A DNA stretch of 64,000 bases from Hydrogenophaga intermedia (GCF_023715105.1 NZ_JAMBNO010000016.1:1-64000); one strand, 5' to 3'; positions 15,915-27,470 are shown, numbered from the stretch's first letter. The notes: generated from the letters alone by a model not told the origin. Program-made: numbers and translations.

Positions 15915-17744
15915 ATGACCGACCTGCCCACGCGCCGCCCGATCCGCGAACTGCCCGACGAGCTGATCAGCCAGATCGCGGCCGGCGAAGTCGTGGAACG
16001 CCCCGCCTCGGTGGTGCGCGAGCTGGTGGACAACGCGCTGGACGCCGGCGCCACCCAGGTCACTGTGCGTCTGTCGGGCGGCGGCGTGCGCCTGATCGCG
16101 GTGGAAGACGACGGCATCGGCATTCCGCAAGGTGAACTCGCGCAAGCGCTCAAGCGCCACGCCACCAGCAAGATCGGCAACCTGGCCGAGCTGGAGGCGG
16201 TGAGCACCATGGGTTTTCGCGGCGAAGCGCTCGCGGCCATCGCCTCGGTGGCCGAGGTATCGCTGCTCTCGCGCACCGACGACGCGCCCCACGCCTGGCT
16301 GCTGGAAGCACGCAGTGGTGAACTCTCGCCCGGCGCGCGCCAGCGCGGCACCACGGTGGAGGTGCGCGAGCTGTTCTACGCCACGCCCGCGCGGCGCAAG
16401 TTCCTAAAGACTGACAGCACCGAGCTGGCGCACTGCATCGAGGCCGTGCGCCGCCACGCGCTGGCACGGCCCGGCGTGGGCTTTGCCATCTGGCACGAGG
16501 GCAAGCTGGTGGCCCAGTGGCGCGCCGCGCTGTTCGACGGCATCGAGGCCACGCGCACGCGCCTGGCCGATGTGCTGGGCGAGGACTTCATCACCGAGGC
16601 CCTGCCGCTGCAGTGGCCGGCCGACGGTTCGATGGCGCGCGGCCTGCGCGTGTGGGGCTTTGCCGGCGTGCCCGACGCCGCGCGCTCGCGCGCCGACCAG
16701 CAGTTCGCCTACGTGAACGGCCGCTTCGTGCGCGACAAGGTCATCGGCCACGCCGCGCGCGCCGCCTATGAAGACGTGCTGCACGGCCAGCGCCAGCCGG
16801 TGTACGCGCTGTTCATCGACATCGACCCGGCGCGGGTGGACGTGAACGTGCACCCGACCAAGATCGAGGTGCGGTTTCGCGACAGCCGCGAGGTACACCA
16901 CGCGGTGCAGCAGGCGGTGCAGGGCGCGCTGGCGGTGCCGCGCGCGGGGCAGTTGGCCGCGCCGGCTGCCGTTGCGCCCGAGCCCGCCTGGGCGCCGCCC
17001 GCGCGGCAGGTGGGGTTCGGCTTCGTGCCACGAGAGCCCGAGATCGGCCAGCGCGTGAGCGATGAGTCGGCGCTGTGGGACCCGGCGCCCGGGGTGGCGG
17101 CCGATGCGGTGGCTGCCGAACGGCCCGCCGTGGCCGCCCCTGCCCCGCTGCCCGAAGGCGACTGGCCGCTCGGCCGCGCCATCGCGCAGCTCCAGGGCAT
17201 CTACGTGCTGGCCGAAAACGCGCACGGCCTGGTGGTGGTGGACATGCACGCTGCGCACGAGCGCATCGTCTACGAACGCCTGAAGCGCCAGCTCGACGCG
17301 CGCGCGGTGCAAAGCCAGCCGCTGCTCATTCCCGCCACCTTCAGCGCCACGCCCGAAGAAGTGGCCACCGCCGAGACCGCCGCCGCCACGCTGGCCGCGC
17401 TGGGGCTGGAAGTGACACCCTTGTCGCCGCGCACCCTGGCGGTGCGCGCCGTGCCCACCACCCTGGCGCAGGGCGACCCGGTGGCCCTGGCGCGCAGCGT
17501 GCTGGGCGAACTGGCCCAGCACGAGGCCACGCAGGTGCTGCAGCGCGCCGAGCACGAGCTGCTGGCCACCATGGCCTGCCACGGCGCGGTGCGCGCCAAC
17601 CGCCGCCTCACCATCGACGAGATGAACGCCCTGCTGCGCCAGATGGAAGTGACCGAACGCAGCGACCAGTGCAACCACGGCCGCCCCACGTGGCGCCAGC
17701 TGGGCCTGCGCGAGCTGGACGCGCTCTTCCTGCGGGGTAGGTAA
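15915..17744 (+). CDS. mutL: DNA mismatch repair protein MutL
   Basis: This 609-residue GHKL ATPase couples MutS mismatch recognition to strand cleavage. N-terminal motifs are all present: AAGEVVERPASVVRELVDNA (catalytic Glu and Mg ligand), DDGIGIP, ATSKI, TMGFRGEAL and RGTTVEVRELF. After a Pro/Ala linker (about residues 335-420), the C-terminal dimer domain has VVDMHAAHERIVYERL, which fits the D-x-H-A-x2-E-x4-E endonuclease motif, so this is an endonuclease-type MutL acting without MutH. The start ATG at 15915 was chosen as the first codon of the conserved N terminus. A long upstream extension of the frame is antisense to dedA and not coding. Confidence 0.97.
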   Translation: MTDLPTRRPIRELPDELISQIAAGEVVERPASVVRELVDNALDAGATQVTVRLSGGGVRLIAVEDDGIGIPQGELAQALKRHATSKIGNLAELEAVSTMGFRGEALAAIASVAEVSLLSRTDDAPHAWLLEARSGELSPGARQRGTTVEVRELFYATPARRKFLKTDSTELAHCIEAVRRHALARPGVGFAIWHEGKLVAQWRAALFDGIEATRTRLADVLGEDFITEALPLQWPADGSMARGLRVWGFAGVPDAARSRADQQFAYVNGRFVRDKVIGHAARAAYEDVLHGQRQPVYALFIDIDPARVDVNVHPTKIEVRFRDSREVHHAVQQAVQGALAVPRAGQLAAPAAVAPEPAWAPPARQVGFGFVPREPEIGQRVSDESALWDPAPGVAADAVAAERPAVAAPAPLPEGDWPLGRAIAQLQGIYVLAENAHGLVVVDMHAAHERIVYERLKRQLDARAVQSQPLLIPATFSATPEEVATAETAAATLAALGLEVTPLSPRTLAVRAVPTTLAQGDPVALARSVLGELAQHEATQVLQRAEHELLATMACHGAVRANRRLTIDEMNALLRQMEVTERSDQCNHGRPTWRQLGLRELDALFLRGR

Positions 17745-17745
17745 C

Positions 17746-17830
17746 ACCCCCGCCGCGCTCCGCGCGACTCCCTCAAGGGGGGCGACACCGATGGCCCGGC
17801 AAAGCCGGTTCCATGGTGTCCCCGGGCAAC
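17746..17830. repeat. REP-like intergenic repeat with nested hairpin
   Basis: After mutL, a GC-rich run of the CCCTCAAGGGGGGCGAC type leads into GACACC (17782-17787), ATGG, CCGGC-aaa-GCCGG, CCAT and GGTGTC (17813-17818), which fold into a near-perfect nested hairpin. Sequences of this kind recur between genes in Comamonadaceae genomes. It may also serve as a transcription or mRNA-decay barrier after mutL. Confidence 0.7.
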
Positions 17831-17902
17831 GCACGCCGGCGTTGGGGGGCTTTCGTGGGTTGCCGTGAACTTCTGGCGCGTTGCTTGCATCATTTTCGGG
17901 AC

Positions 17903-18769
17903 ATGACGCGCCTGATCGTTGCCCTCTTCGCCGCCCTGGCCCTGCTGGCCGGCTGCGCCACGCTGGACGAGAAGCAGCGGGTGTGGATCTTCCAGCCGTC
18001 CGACCGCAGCTGGAGCGGCGGCACCTACGCCGCCGAATCCATGGACGACGTGTGGATCGATTTCACATCCCGGGAGACCGGCGAGCCCGTGCGGCTGCAC
18101 GGCCTGTGGGCGCCGCACGAGAACTTCACCCAGCGCGCCGACGCCCCGGTGCTGCTCTACCTGCATGGCGCGCGCTGGAACGTCACCGGCTCGGCGTTTC
18201 GCATGCGGCGCATGCAGGAGCTGGGTTTCTCGGTGCTGGGCATCGACTACCGCGGCTTCGGCAAGAGCACCAACGATCTGCCCTCCGAAACACTGGCCAC
18301 CGAGGACGCGCGCGCGGCCTGGGAATGGCTGGCGCAGAAGTACCCCGACAGGCCACGCTACATCTTCGGCCACTCGCTGGGCGGCGCCATCGCCATCAAC
18401 CTCGCGGCCGACGTCGCCGACGAGCGCGGCACGCTGGTCGAAGGCACGTTCACCTCCATTCCCGACGTGGTGCGCACGTTCAAGTGGGGCTGGCTGCCCA
18501 TCTCGCCGTTGATCACGCAACGCTTCGAAGCGCGCAAGCGCGTGGCCGACATCGGCTCGCCGCTGCTGGTGGTGCATGGCAGTGAGGACCGGCTGATCCG
18601 CCCCGACCTCGGGCGCCGCCTGTACGAAGCCGCCAAGGGGCCCAAGCAGTTCGTGCTGGTGGAAGGCGGCTCGCACCACAACACCAACTCGATCGGCCAG
18701 AGTCAGTACCGTGAGGCGCTGGATGCGCTGTTCGGGCTGGACGACTCCATCCGCGTCGTCGCGCGCTGA
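17903..18769 (+). CDS. Alpha/beta-hydrolase, putative lipoprotein
   Basis: This 288-residue protein starts with a lipoprotein signal (LALLAGC with the lipobox Cys at residue 18). The hydrolase core shows YLHGARWNVTGSA (oxyanion region), IDYRGFGKS, the nucleophile elbow GHSLGGA, then PLLVVHGSEDRLI (Asp) and GGSHHN (His), so the Ser-Asp-His triad is complete. It resembles Bem46/ABHD-like serine hydrolases anchored in the membrane. The substrate is unknown. It stands alone after the REP-like element; a start further upstream at 17813 would lie in the repeat and remove the lipobox from the N terminus. Confidence 0.87.
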   Translation: MTRLIVALFAALALLAGCATLDEKQRVWIFQPSDRSWSGGTYAAESMDDVWIDFTSRETGEPVRLHGLWAPHENFTQRADAPVLLYLHGARWNVTGSAFRMRRMQELGFSVLGIDYRGFGKSTNDLPSETLATEDARAAWEWLAQKYPDRPRYIFGHSLGGAIAINLAADVADERGTLVEGTFTSIPDVVRTFKWGWLPISPLITQRFEARKRVADIGSPLLVVHGSEDRLIRPDLGRRLYEAAKGPKQFVLVEGGSHHNTNSIGQSQYREALDALFGLDDSIRVVAR

Positions 18770-18797
18770 GGCGCGACGGCGTTGACGTCGCGCTGGC

Positions 18798-19007
18798 TCA
18801 TGCAGAGTCTTTCTTCTGGGGTTGCACACGCACCACTTGCCCAGCCCGCACCACGATCAGGTCGGTACCCGTCTGTTGCGCCACCAGGCGCGCCCGCTGC
18901 GCAGCCCGACGCATGGCAAGCAAGGAGCCTTTGATATCGGCGTTGGCGCTTGCAGGCAGCACGCGGTAGTCAGCCGCCGGTTCGTTCACTTTTTTGGGCG
19001 TGGTCAT
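18798..19007 (-). CDS. Small protein following a zeta-toxin-like gene, 69 aa
   Basis: This short basic protein (MTTPKKVNEPAADYRVLPAS at its start, then a helix rich in Arg/Ala and a V-R-A-G-Q-V-V-R-V strand pair) overlaps by 4 bases the stop of the zeta-toxin-like gene. The pairing suggests a partner or antitoxin, but it does not look like the classical epsilon helix bundle and follows rather than precedes the toxin. Function unproven. Confidence 0.6.
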   Translation of the reverse strand: MTTPKKVNEPAADYRVLPASANADIKGSLLAMRRAAQRARLVAQQTGTDLIVVRAGQVVRVQPQKKDSA

Positions 19008-19572
19008 GGTTTTTCACTCCAGTCCATCAAGACGGGCTCGTCGCCCGCGTTGTCGTACAGAACCCATTGATCCACCAGCGGTTGATAGACCTCGGTCAAC
19101 AGACGTTGCCCGGCTTCATAGCGGCGGCGGATGGTGTTCTCCGGAATGTTGTGTCCGCCCTGTCGCACCCGCTCGGCCACACGTTGTACGGCCATGTCCG
19201 CCGAAGGCAGGCTCAAAAAGAACAGCTCCACCCGGTAGCCGAGCGCTCGCCAGTGCGGAATCTGCCGCGCGTACGCTCGACCTGACAAGGTTGTTTCGAA
19301 CGCGAAGCTCTCCCGGCGTTCGACATGTTGAGCGATGGCCTCCAGCGTCAGGCGTCCGGCTGAATGGCCGCACGCTCGGGTTCAAAAGGCGATAGTCCTG
19401 CCGCGATCAGGTCAGCATTCACGAACACCGGACACCCAGCCTCTTGCGGCAGGAACTCCCGGGCAAAGGTGGTCTTGCCCGCCCCATTGGGGCCGGCAAT
19501 GATGATGATCCTGGGTTTGGTCACGTCAGGCTCCGTCCCCGCCAAACAGGCCGTCTTGCGCTGCCGCGTCAA
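19004..19572 (-). pseudogene. Zeta-toxin-like P-loop kinase, frameshifted
   Basis: The 5' part encodes [20 protein letters not shown] (Walker A) and [20 protein letters not shown], typical of zeta toxins and related UDP-sugar kinases, then runs into a stop at about 19350. From about 19355 another frame continues without a gap as [40 protein letters not shown], and ends YDNAGDEPVLMDWSEKP at 19004. Loss of one base near AAIQPDA explains the break. A GTG at 19524 is the likely original start. The downstream small gene is intact. A sequencing error is the alternative to genuine inactivation. Confidence 0.8.
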
Positions 19573-19785
19573 CCTGAGGTGGGTTCAGGTTGACGTGTGC
19601 ATCCACAAGCGCGCGAGCCAGCAAATCGGCAGGGTCGGCGCCCATGGGGCGCGACAGCGGTCCAGCGACGCATTGGGATTGGTAAGCAGTCAGGCGTGAC
19701 AAGGTTCGTATGACTCCAAGGCCCTTGTTTGGGCTGCGGATTGATTATGCGATCGCTTCTGATCGCTTCTGCTACCCTCGAACGG

Positions 19786-21036
19786 ATGTCCGCTTCTCCC
19801 CCCGCCATGTCGTCGGCCCTGGTGGTGCTGGTGCTCACGCTGCTGCTGGGCATGCAACCCGTCACCACCGACCTGTACCTGCCCGCACTGCCCGCCATCA
19901 CCCAGGGTTTCGGCGCCTCGATGGCGCAGGCGCAACTCACCCTTACCTCGCTGCTGCTGGCCTTTGGCGTCTCACAACTGGCCTGGGGCCCGTTGTCCGA
20001 CCGCTTTGGCCGCCGGCCGATCCTGATCTGGGGCATGGCGCTGTTCGTGGTGGCCGCCATCGGTGGAGCCTTCGCGGGGTCGATGGAATCGCTCATCGTG
20101 TGGCGCACGCTGCAGGGCGTGGCCATGGGCTCGGCCGTGATGTGTGCGCGCGCCGTGGTGCGCGACCTGTACGCACCCACCGAGGGCGCCAGCATGATGA
20201 GCAAGGGCCTCACCGGCCTGGGGATCATCGCGTGCCTGTCGGCACCGGTCGGTGGCTTGTTGTCGGACCTGTTCGGCTGGCGCATCGCGCTGCTCTCGCT
20301 CGCCGTGTTCGCCGCCGTCACGCTGGTGGTGCTGGTGTGGCGCTTCGACGAAACCCTGCCGGAACGCAACCCGCGCGCGCTGCAACCGGCCGCGCTGCTG
20401 CACAACTGGGTGGCCATTGCACGGCATCCCACATTCTGGGCCTGGGCCCTGCTGGCCACCGCCACCTACGCGGGCCTGTTCACCTACCTGGCCTCGTCGT
20501 CGTTCGTGCTGATCGGCGTGCTCGGCTTGAGCAAGACGCAGTACGGCCTGGTGATGTTCACCATGTCGCTGAGCTACATCGTGGGCACCTTCATCTGCCG
20601 CCGCCTGCTGCTGCACCTGGGCGTGCGCCGCACCGTGGGCATGGCGGCCGGGGTGACGCTGGTGGGTGGCACGCTCATGGGTGTGCTGCCGCTGCTGGGC
20701 GTGCAGAACCTGTGGTCGGTGATGCTGCCGTTCTACCTTTACATGATGGGTCACGGCGTGCACCAGCCCTGCGGCCAGAGCGGCGCGGTCAGCCCCTTCC
20801 CGCAGGCCGCGGGCGCGGCCTCGGCGCTGGCCGGTTTCGTGATGATGGTGGTGGCCTTCGGCATCGGCGGCTGGCTCGGCCTGGCGCTGGCCGAACCGGC
20901 GCTGGGTGCCGGCACCGTGCGCCCGCTCACCGACGGCATCTGGCTCTGGAGCACGGTGATTGCCGTGATCGCCTGGACGCTGGTGCGCCGTCACGGCGAT
21001 GTGCAAGCGCCGCCGCAACGCCTGGGCTCCACATGA
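19786..21036 (+). CDS. MFS multidrug exporter, Bcr/CflA family
   Basis: This 416-residue, 12-helix drug:H+ antiporter has the family hallmarks [14 protein letters not shown] in helix 1, the motif-A loop [17 protein letters not shown] and [20 protein letters not shown] in helix 4. I place the start at 19786 ([10 protein letters not shown]); an earlier in-frame ATG at 19729 would add 19 residues containing a duplicated GATCGCTTCT. The stop overlaps the miaA start by 4 bases. Confidence 0.9.
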   Translation: MSASPPAMSSALVVLVLTLLLGMQPVTTDLYLPALPAITQGFGASMAQAQLTLTSLLLAFGVSQLAWGPLSDRFGRRPILIWGMALFVVAAIGGAFAGSMESLIVWRTLQGVAMGSAVMCARAVVRDLYAPTEGASMMSKGLTGLGIIACLSAPVGGLLSDLFGWRIALLSLAVFAAVTLVVLVWRFDETLPERNPRALQPAALLHNWVAIARHPTFWAWALLATATYAGLFTYLASSSFVLIGVLGLSKTQYGLVMFTMSLSYIVGTFICRRLLLHLGVRRTVGMAAGVTLVGGTLMGVLPLLGVQNLWSVMLPFYLYMMGHGVHQPCGQSGAVSPFPQAAGAASALAGFVMMVVAFGIGGWLGLALAEPALGAGTVRPLTDGIWLWSTVIAVIAWTLVRRHGDVQAPPQRLGST

Positions 21037-22007
21037 CACCCCATGCTTCAGCGCAGCGCTGCATTGCGCTGGCCGGCCCCACCGCCAGCGGAAAGACCAC
21101 CGCAGCGCTGGCGATTGCCGCGCGCTGGCCGGTGGAGATCATCAGCGTCGACTCTGCGCTGGTGTACCGCGGCATGGACATCGGTACCGCCAAGCCCAGC
21201 GCCGCCGAGCGCGCGGCGGTGCCGCACCACCTGATCGATATCCGCGACCCGGCGCAGGCCTACAGCGCCGCCGACTTCGTGCGCGACGCCACACGCCTGG
21301 TGAGCGAGATCGCGGCGCGCGGGCGCACCGCGCTGCTGGTGGGCGGCACCATGCTGTACTTCAAGGCCCTGCTCGGCGGCCTGGACGACTTGCCCGCGGC
21401 CGACCCCGCGGTGCGTGCACAGCTTGATGCGCGCGCGCGCACCGAGGGCTGGCCTGCGCTGCACGCCGAGCTGCAGCGCGTGGACCCGGTCACCGCCGCG
21501 CGCCTGTTTCCCAACGACGCGCAGCGCATCCAGCGCGCACTCGAGGTACACGCCATCTCGGGCCGACCGCTTTCCAGCTTTCACTCGGGCCGCGAACACA
21601 ACCCCGACAGCCCGTTGCGCGAGGAACACCTGCTCTCGCTCGAACCCGCGGATCGCGGTTGGCTGCACGCGCGCATCGCCGCCCGTTTCGACGCCATGCT
21701 CGGTGAGGGTCTGCTGGACGAGGTGCGCAAGCTGCGCGCGCGTGGCGATCTGCATGCCGACCTGCCGTCGATGCGCTGCGTGGGCTACCGCCAGGCCTGG
21801 GCCACGCTGGACGAACACCCGGTGCCCGATACCGCCGCGCTGGCAGAACTGCGCGAGCGCGGCATCTTCGCCACGCGCCAGCTCGCCAAGCGCCAGCTCA
21901 CCTGGCTGCGCTCGCTGCCCGCGCGCCGCGTGGTGGCGGCCGACGCGCCCGATGCGCTGGCCCAGGTGATGGCCGTGGTCGAGAACTGGCTTGGGAGGCC
22001 CGCATGA
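21033..22007 (+). CDS. miaA: tRNA dimethylallyltransferase MiaA
   Basis: This 324-residue enzyme transfers a dimethylallyl group to N6 of A37 in tRNAs reading UNN codons. The P-loop is [15 protein letters not shown] (residues 14-28), followed by the catalytic [33 protein letters not shown] and [13 protein letters not shown]. The tRNA-recognition end is intact ([23 protein letters not shown]). It overlaps both neighbours by 4 bases and so is translated in a chain with the exporter and the ABC ATPase. Confidence 0.97.
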   Translation: MTPHASAQRCIALAGPTASGKTTAALAIAARWPVEIISVDSALVYRGMDIGTAKPSAAERAAVPHHLIDIRDPAQAYSAADFVRDATRLVSEIAARGRTALLVGGTMLYFKALLGGLDDLPAADPAVRAQLDARARTEGWPALHAELQRVDPVTAARLFPNDAQRIQRALEVHAISGRPLSSFHSGREHNPDSPLREEHLLSLEPADRGWLHARIAARFDAMLGEGLLDEVRKLRARGDLHADLPSMRCVGYRQAWATLDEHPVPDTAALAELRERGIFATRQLAKRQLTWLRSLPARRVVAADAPDALAQVMAVVENWLGRPA

Positions 22008-22666
22008 CACTCGTCGTCGAAGGCCTGGCCAAACGCTACGGCGACACGCCCGTGTTCAGCGGCGTCGACCTGCAACTCGCCCCCGGTGAGTTCGTGGCCA
22101 TCGTGGGCGAATCCGGCGTGGGCAAATCGAGCCTGCTCAACTGCCTGGCCGCACTCGACCGCTGGAGCGAAGGCCGCATCACGCACGACGGCACCGATCT
22201 CGGCGCACTCGACGAGGCACAACGCGCGCATTGGCGGCGCGCCCACCTGGGCTTCGTGTTCCAGGCCTTTCACGTGCTGCCCCACCTGGACGTGGCGCAG
22301 AACGTGGGCTTGCCCTTGCTGCTGCTCAACCGCCCCGACGACGCGCGCGTGAAGGCCATGATCGACGCCGTGGGCCTGCAAGGCCTGGGGCAGCGTCTGC
22401 CGGCCGAACTCTCGGGCGGGCAGTTGCAACGCGTGGCCATTGCACGCGCGCTGGTGCACCGCCCCGCCATCGTGCTGGCCGACGAGCCCACCGGCAATCT
22501 CGACCCCGCCACCGCCGCGCGCGTGATGGACCTGTTGCAGGCGCAGACGCGCGAGCACGGCAGCGCGCTGCTGCTGGTCACCCATTCGGACGCTGCAGCC
22601 GCGCGCGCTGACCGCGTGCTGCGCCTCACCGCCAACGGCCTGCAGGCCGCCACGGCCAGCCACTGA
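22004..22666 (+). CDS. ABC transporter ATP-binding protein, LolD/MacB-like
   Basis: This 220-residue nucleotide-binding subunit has Walker [11 protein letters not shown]-loop [12 protein letters not shown], signature [15 protein letters not shown] and Walker [13 protein letters not shown]. The LolD/MacB/FtsE class normally pairs with an MacB-type permease acting on envelope substrates. No permease is adjacent: it overlaps miaA by 4 bases and is followed by the zwf promoter. It is therefore an orphan ATPase here and its partner must be encoded elsewhere. Confidence 0.85.
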   Translation: MTLVVEGLAKRYGDTPVFSGVDLQLAPGEFVAIVGESGVGKSSLLNCLAALDRWSEGRITHDGTDLGALDEAQRAHWRRAHLGFVFQAFHVLPHLDVAQNVGLPLLLLNRPDDARVKAMIDAVGLQGLGQRLPAELSGGQLQRVAIARALVHRPAIVLADEPTGNLDPATAARVMDLLQAQTREHGSALLLVTHSDAAAARADRVLRLTANGLQAATASH

Positions 22667-22718
22667 GGGAACCCGCGCGGCCTCAGGTGGTCGCATGGGT
22701 ACGCAAGAGGTAACCCGC

Positions 22719-22740
22719 TGGTAACTTAATTACATTACCA
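22719..22740. promoter_or_regulatory. HexR-like operator upstream of zwf
   Basis: On the minus strand 22735-22721 reads close to TGTAATTAAGTTACC, matching 13 of 15 positions of the proteobacterial HexR consensus TGTAATTAAATTACA. A wider inverted repeat, TGGTAA (22719-22724) and TTACCA (22735-22740), encloses it. It ends 27 bp before the zwf ATG. HexR is known to repress zwf/edd/eda and to be released by 2-keto-3-deoxy-6-phosphogluconate. Confidence 0.72.
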
Positions 22741-22767
22741 TCGAACGGTCATGTAACGCCGGACGCC

Positions 22768-24234
<1,467 letters not shown>

Positions 24235-24239
24235 CACCA

Positions 24240-24269
24240 CCCGTTCGGGCTGAGCTTGTCGAAGCCCCC
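24240..24269. repeat. GTTCGGGCTGAGCTTGTCGA-type dispersed repeat
   Basis: The 38-bp gap between zwf and pgl contains GTTCGGGCTGAGCTTGTCGA followed by AGCCC, a sequence recognised as a common dispersed intergenic repeat in proteobacterial genomes. GGGCT and AGCCC can pair to form a small hairpin. Its insertion leaves pgl without an obvious Shine-Dalgarno site. Confidence 0.7.
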
Positions 24270-24272
24270 GCC

Positions 24273-24971
24273 ATGACCGAACAGATCTGCAACACACCCG
24301 TCGAACTCGCGCAGCGGCTGGCTGCGTGGATCGGCCTGCGCCTGCATGGCGCCATCGAGGCGCGTGGCCACGCGGTGCTCGCCGTCTCGGGCGGCAAGTC
24401 GCCGCTGCCGCTGTTCCAGGCGCTGCGCTCGCAGCCGCTGGCCTGGTCGCGCGTGACCATCACCCTGGTGGACGAGCGCTGCGTGCCGCACGACCACCTG
24501 GACAGCAACACCGCGCTGGTGCGTACCCACCTGATGCAGGGCGCCGCGGCAGCGGCCACCTTCGTGCCCTGGTTCGACAGCCTGCCCGATGCGCTCGACG
24601 ATGCCGCGCTGCAAGACCTGGCCGAGGCCGCCAACGCGCGCCTGGCCACCCAGCCCTGGCCCTGGGACCTGGCCGTGCTCGGCATGGGCGAGGACGGCCA
24701 CACCGCCTCGTTGTTCCCGGGTGCACCCGGCCTGGCGCAGGCATTGCGCGGCAGCGGCCCGGTGGCCTGGACGCGCCCGCTCAACGCCCCCCACCCGCGC
24801 CTGACCCTCACCCTGCCCGCGCTGCTGGCCACGCGCGAGCTCGTGTTGCCTCTCATCGGCCCGGCCAAGCTGCGCGTGTACCAGCAGGCGCGACTGTCCG
24901 AGGACGACGACCTGCCCATCTCGCTCGTCCTGCACCAACACCAGACGCCCGTGCGCGTCTGGCTCGCCTGA
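24273..24971 (+). CDS. pgl: 6-phosphogluconolactonase
   Basis: This 232-residue cytosolic hydrolase of the NagB/RpiA fold opens 6-phosphogluconolactone to 6-phosphogluconate. Conserved stretches are [13 protein letters not shown] (phosphate loop), [16 protein letters not shown] and [18 protein letters not shown], which includes the catalytic His. The start at 24273 follows a dispersed repeat that separates it from zwf. The reading frame is open further upstream, but only antiparallel to the zwf end. Confidence 0.95.
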   Translation: MTEQICNTPVELAQRLAAWIGLRLHGAIEARGHAVLAVSGGKSPLPLFQALRSQPLAWSRVTITLVDERCVPHDHLDSNTALVRTHLMQGAAAAATFVPWFDSLPDALDDAALQDLAEAANARLATQPWPWDLAVLGMGEDGHTASLFPGAPGLAQALRGSGPVAWTRPLNAPHPRLTLTLPALLATRELVLPLIGPAKLRVYQQARLSEDDDLPISLVLHQHQTPVRVWLA

Positions 24972-24975
24972 TTCC

Positions 24976-26805
24976 ATGACCATGAACAGCCTGAACCCCA
25001 TCCTCGAGCGCGTCACACAGCGCATCACCGAACGCAGCGCACCCACCCGCCGCGCCTACCTGGACCACATGGCCGCGCAGCGCACGCACGGCACGCAGCG
25101 CGCCGGCCTGGGCTGCGCGAACATGGCCCACACCACGGCCGCGCTGCCGCACGAAGACAAGTTGCGCATCCATGCCGAGCGCGCGCCGCACCTCGGCATC
25201 GTCACCGCCTACAACGACATGCTCTCGGCGCACCAGCCGTTCGAGGGCTACCCCGCGCTGATCCGCTGGCACGCGCAGCAGATCGGCGCCAGCGCGCAGG
25301 TGGCCGGCGGTGTGCCGGCCATGTGCGACGGCATCACCCAGGGCGAGGCCGGCATGGAGCTCTCGCTGTTCTCGCGCGACACCATCGCACTGGCCACCGC
25401 GGTGGCGCTCTCGCACAACGTGTTCGACGCCGCGCTCATGCTCGGCGTGTGCGACAAGATCGTGCCCGGCCTGTTCATGGGCGCACTGCAGTTCGGCCAC
25501 CTGTCCACCGTGTTCGTGCCCGCCGGGCCCATGACGTCCGGTCTGTCGAACGACGAGAAAGCCAAGGTGCGCCAGCAGTACGCGCAAGGCCTGGTGGGGC
25601 GCGAGGCGCTGCTCGAATCGGAAGCGCGGGCCTACCACAGCCCTGGTACCTGCACCTTCTACGGCACCGCCAACAGCAACCAGATGCTGATGGAGATCAT
25701 GGGCCTGCACCTGCCCGGCAGCTCCTTCGTGAACCCGGGCACGCCGCTGCGCGAAGCGCTCACCAAGGCCGCGGTGGAGCGCGCCGTGGCCAACAGCGGG
25801 CGCACCGGCCAGCCCTACGTGCCGATGTCGCACATCGTGGACGAGAAGACGATCGTCAACGGCATCGTGGGCTTGCTCGCCACCGGCGGCTCCACCAACC
25901 ACACGCTGCACCTGGTGGCCATGGCGCGCGCCGCGGGCATCGTGATCGACTGGGATGATTTCTCCGAACTCTCGGCTGTGGTGCCGCTGCTGGCCCGGGT
26001 GTACCCCAACGGCAGCGCCGACATGAACCACTTCCACGCCGCGGGCGGGCTGGGTTTTCTGATGCGGGAGCTGCGCGCGGCCGGCTTGCTGCACGCGGAC
26101 GTGCACACCGTGATGGGCGCGGGCCTGGATGCCTATGCGCTCGAACCCTGGCTCGACGGCGAGCGCCTGGCCTGGCGCCCGGTGCCGGCGGCGAGCGGCG
26201 ACACCGACGTGCTGCGCCCGGTGAGCGACCCCTTCAGCGCCGACGGCGGCCTGCGCCTGCTCACCGGCAACCTGGGCCGCAGCGTCATCAAGGTGTCGGC
26301 CGTGAAGCCGCAGCACCGCGTGGTCAAGGCCCCTGCGGTGGTGGTGCACGACCAGCAGGAACTGCTCGCGAAGTTCAAGGCCGGCGAGCTGGAGAAGGAC
26401 TTCGTGGCCGTGGTGCGCTACCAGGGCCCGCGCGCCAACGGCATGCCCGAGTTGCACAAGCTCACACCACCGCTGGCGGTGCTGCAGGACAAGGGCTTCA
26501 AGGTGGCACTGGTCACCGACGGCCGCATGTCCGGTGCCTCGGGCAAGGTGCCCGCGGCCATCCACGTCACACCCGAGGCACTGGCCGGCGGCGCTCTGGC
26601 GCGCGTGATGGACGGCGACATCATCACGCTGGACGCCGAGCGCGGCCTGCTCAAGGTGGACGTGGACGAGACCACGCTGGCCGCGCGCACCGTGCGCGAC
26701 CCGGACCTTTCGCACCACCAGCACGGCACCGGCCGCGAACTCTTCGGTCTGTTCCGCACGCACGTGAGCGGCGCCGAACAAGGTGCCTCACCGCTGCTCG
26801 CCTGA
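24976..26805 (+). CDS. edd: Phosphogluconate dehydratase
   Basis: This 609-residue IlvD/Edd-family iron-sulphur dehydratase converts 6-phosphogluconate to 2-keto-3-deoxy-6-phosphogluconate. Cysteines expected to hold the cluster lie in [25 protein letters not shown] and [12 protein letters not shown]. Other blocks are [28 protein letters not shown] and [21 protein letters not shown] at 24976 comes 4 bases after the pgl stop; a second Met two codons on is equally possible. Confidence 0.97.
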   Translation: MTMNSLNPILERVTQRITERSAPTRRAYLDHMAAQRTHGTQRAGLGCANMAHTTAALPHEDKLRIHAERAPHLGIVTAYNDMLSAHQPFEGYPALIRWHAQQIGASAQVAGGVPAMCDGITQGEAGMELSLFSRDTIALATAVALSHNVFDAALMLGVCDKIVPGLFMGALQFGHLSTVFVPAGPMTSGLSNDEKAKVRQQYAQGLVGREALLESEARAYHSPGTCTFYGTANSNQMLMEIMGLHLPGSSFVNPGTPLREALTKAAVERAVANSGRTGQPYVPMSHIVDEKTIVNGIVGLLATGGSTNHTLHLVAMARAAGIVIDWDDFSELSAVVPLLARVYPNGSADMNHFHAAGGLGFLMRELRAAGLLHADVHTVMGAGLDAYALEPWLDGERLAWRPVPAASGDTDVLRPVSDPFSADGGLRLLTGNLGRSVIKVSAVKPQHRVVKAPAVVVHDQQELLAKFKAGELEKDFVAVVRYQGPRANGMPELHKLTPPLAVLQDKGFKVALVTDGRMSGASGKVPAAIHVTPEALAGGALARVMDGDIITLDAERGLLKVDVDETTLAARTVRDPDLSHHQHGTGRELFGLFRTHVSGAEQGASPLLA

Positions 26806-26827
26806 ACCCACCCGAACCCAGAAGAAC

Positions 26828-27466
26828 ATGCAAGACCAACACCTGCAACGCCCCCGCTTCACCTCGCGCGTGGTCCCCGTGATCGTGCTGACCGACGCGA
26901 AGCAGGCCGTGCCGCTGGCGCACGCGCTGCTCGAAGGCGGCATCGACGTCATGGAGATCACGCTGCGCTCGGACGTGGCGCTCGACGCCATCGAGGCCGT
27001 GGCGAAAGCCGTGCCGCAGATGCACCTGGGTGCGGGCACCGTCACGCGCGCCAGTGATGTGCCGCGCGTGATCGACGCCGGCGCGCGCTTTGCGCTTTCC
27101 CCCGGCTGCACCGACGCGCTGGTGGACGCCATGCGCGCCACCGGCCTGCCCTTCATCCCAGGCGTGATGACCCCCGGCGAGGTGATGCACGCGCGCGACC
27201 AGGGCTTCACGCTCATGAAGCTGTTCCCGGCGCAACAGGCGGGCGGTATCGGCATGCTCAAGGCATTGGGCGCGCCGATCCCGGATGTGAGCTTCTGCCC
27301 CACCGGTGGTGTGAGCCCCGACAACCTGCGCGACTTCATGGCGCTGCCCAACGTGGCCATGGCCGGCGGCTCCTGGCTCACGCCGGCCGACGCACTGCGC
27401 GACGGCGACTGGGCGCGCATCACGAAGCTGGCGCGCGAGGCGACGGCCCTGGCGCAGGGACAATGA
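26828..27466 (+). CDS. eda: KDPG aldolase (2-keto-3-deoxy-6-phosphogluconate aldolase)
   Basis: This 212-residue TIM-barrel class-I aldolase cleaves KDPG to pyruvate and glyceraldehyde 3-phosphate. The catalytic Glu is in VMEITLRSD and the Schiff-base Lys in [24 protein letters not shown] and PTGGVSPDN are phosphate and pyruvate-site loops. The start at 26828 ([10 protein letters not shown]) has AGAAGAAC before it; an earlier in-frame ATG overlaps the edd end. With edd it completes the Entner-Doudoroff pathway. Confidence 0.96.
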   Translation: MQDQHLQRPRFTSRVVPVIVLTDAKQAVPLAHALLEGGIDVMEITLRSDVALDAIEAVAKAVPQMHLGAGTVTRASDVPRVIDAGARFALSPGCTDALVDAMRATGLPFIPGVMTPGEVMHARDQGFTLMKLFPAQQAGGIGMLKALGAPIPDVSFCPTGGVSPDNLRDFMALPNVAMAGGSWLTPADALRDGDWARITKLAREATALAQGQ

Positions 27467-27470
27467 ACGC

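Noticed and set aside
19710..21032. Upstream extension of the miaA frame through the exporter gene
   Set aside because: The exporter is real in another frame; the conserved MiaA N terminus begins at 21033 with a 4-base overlap.
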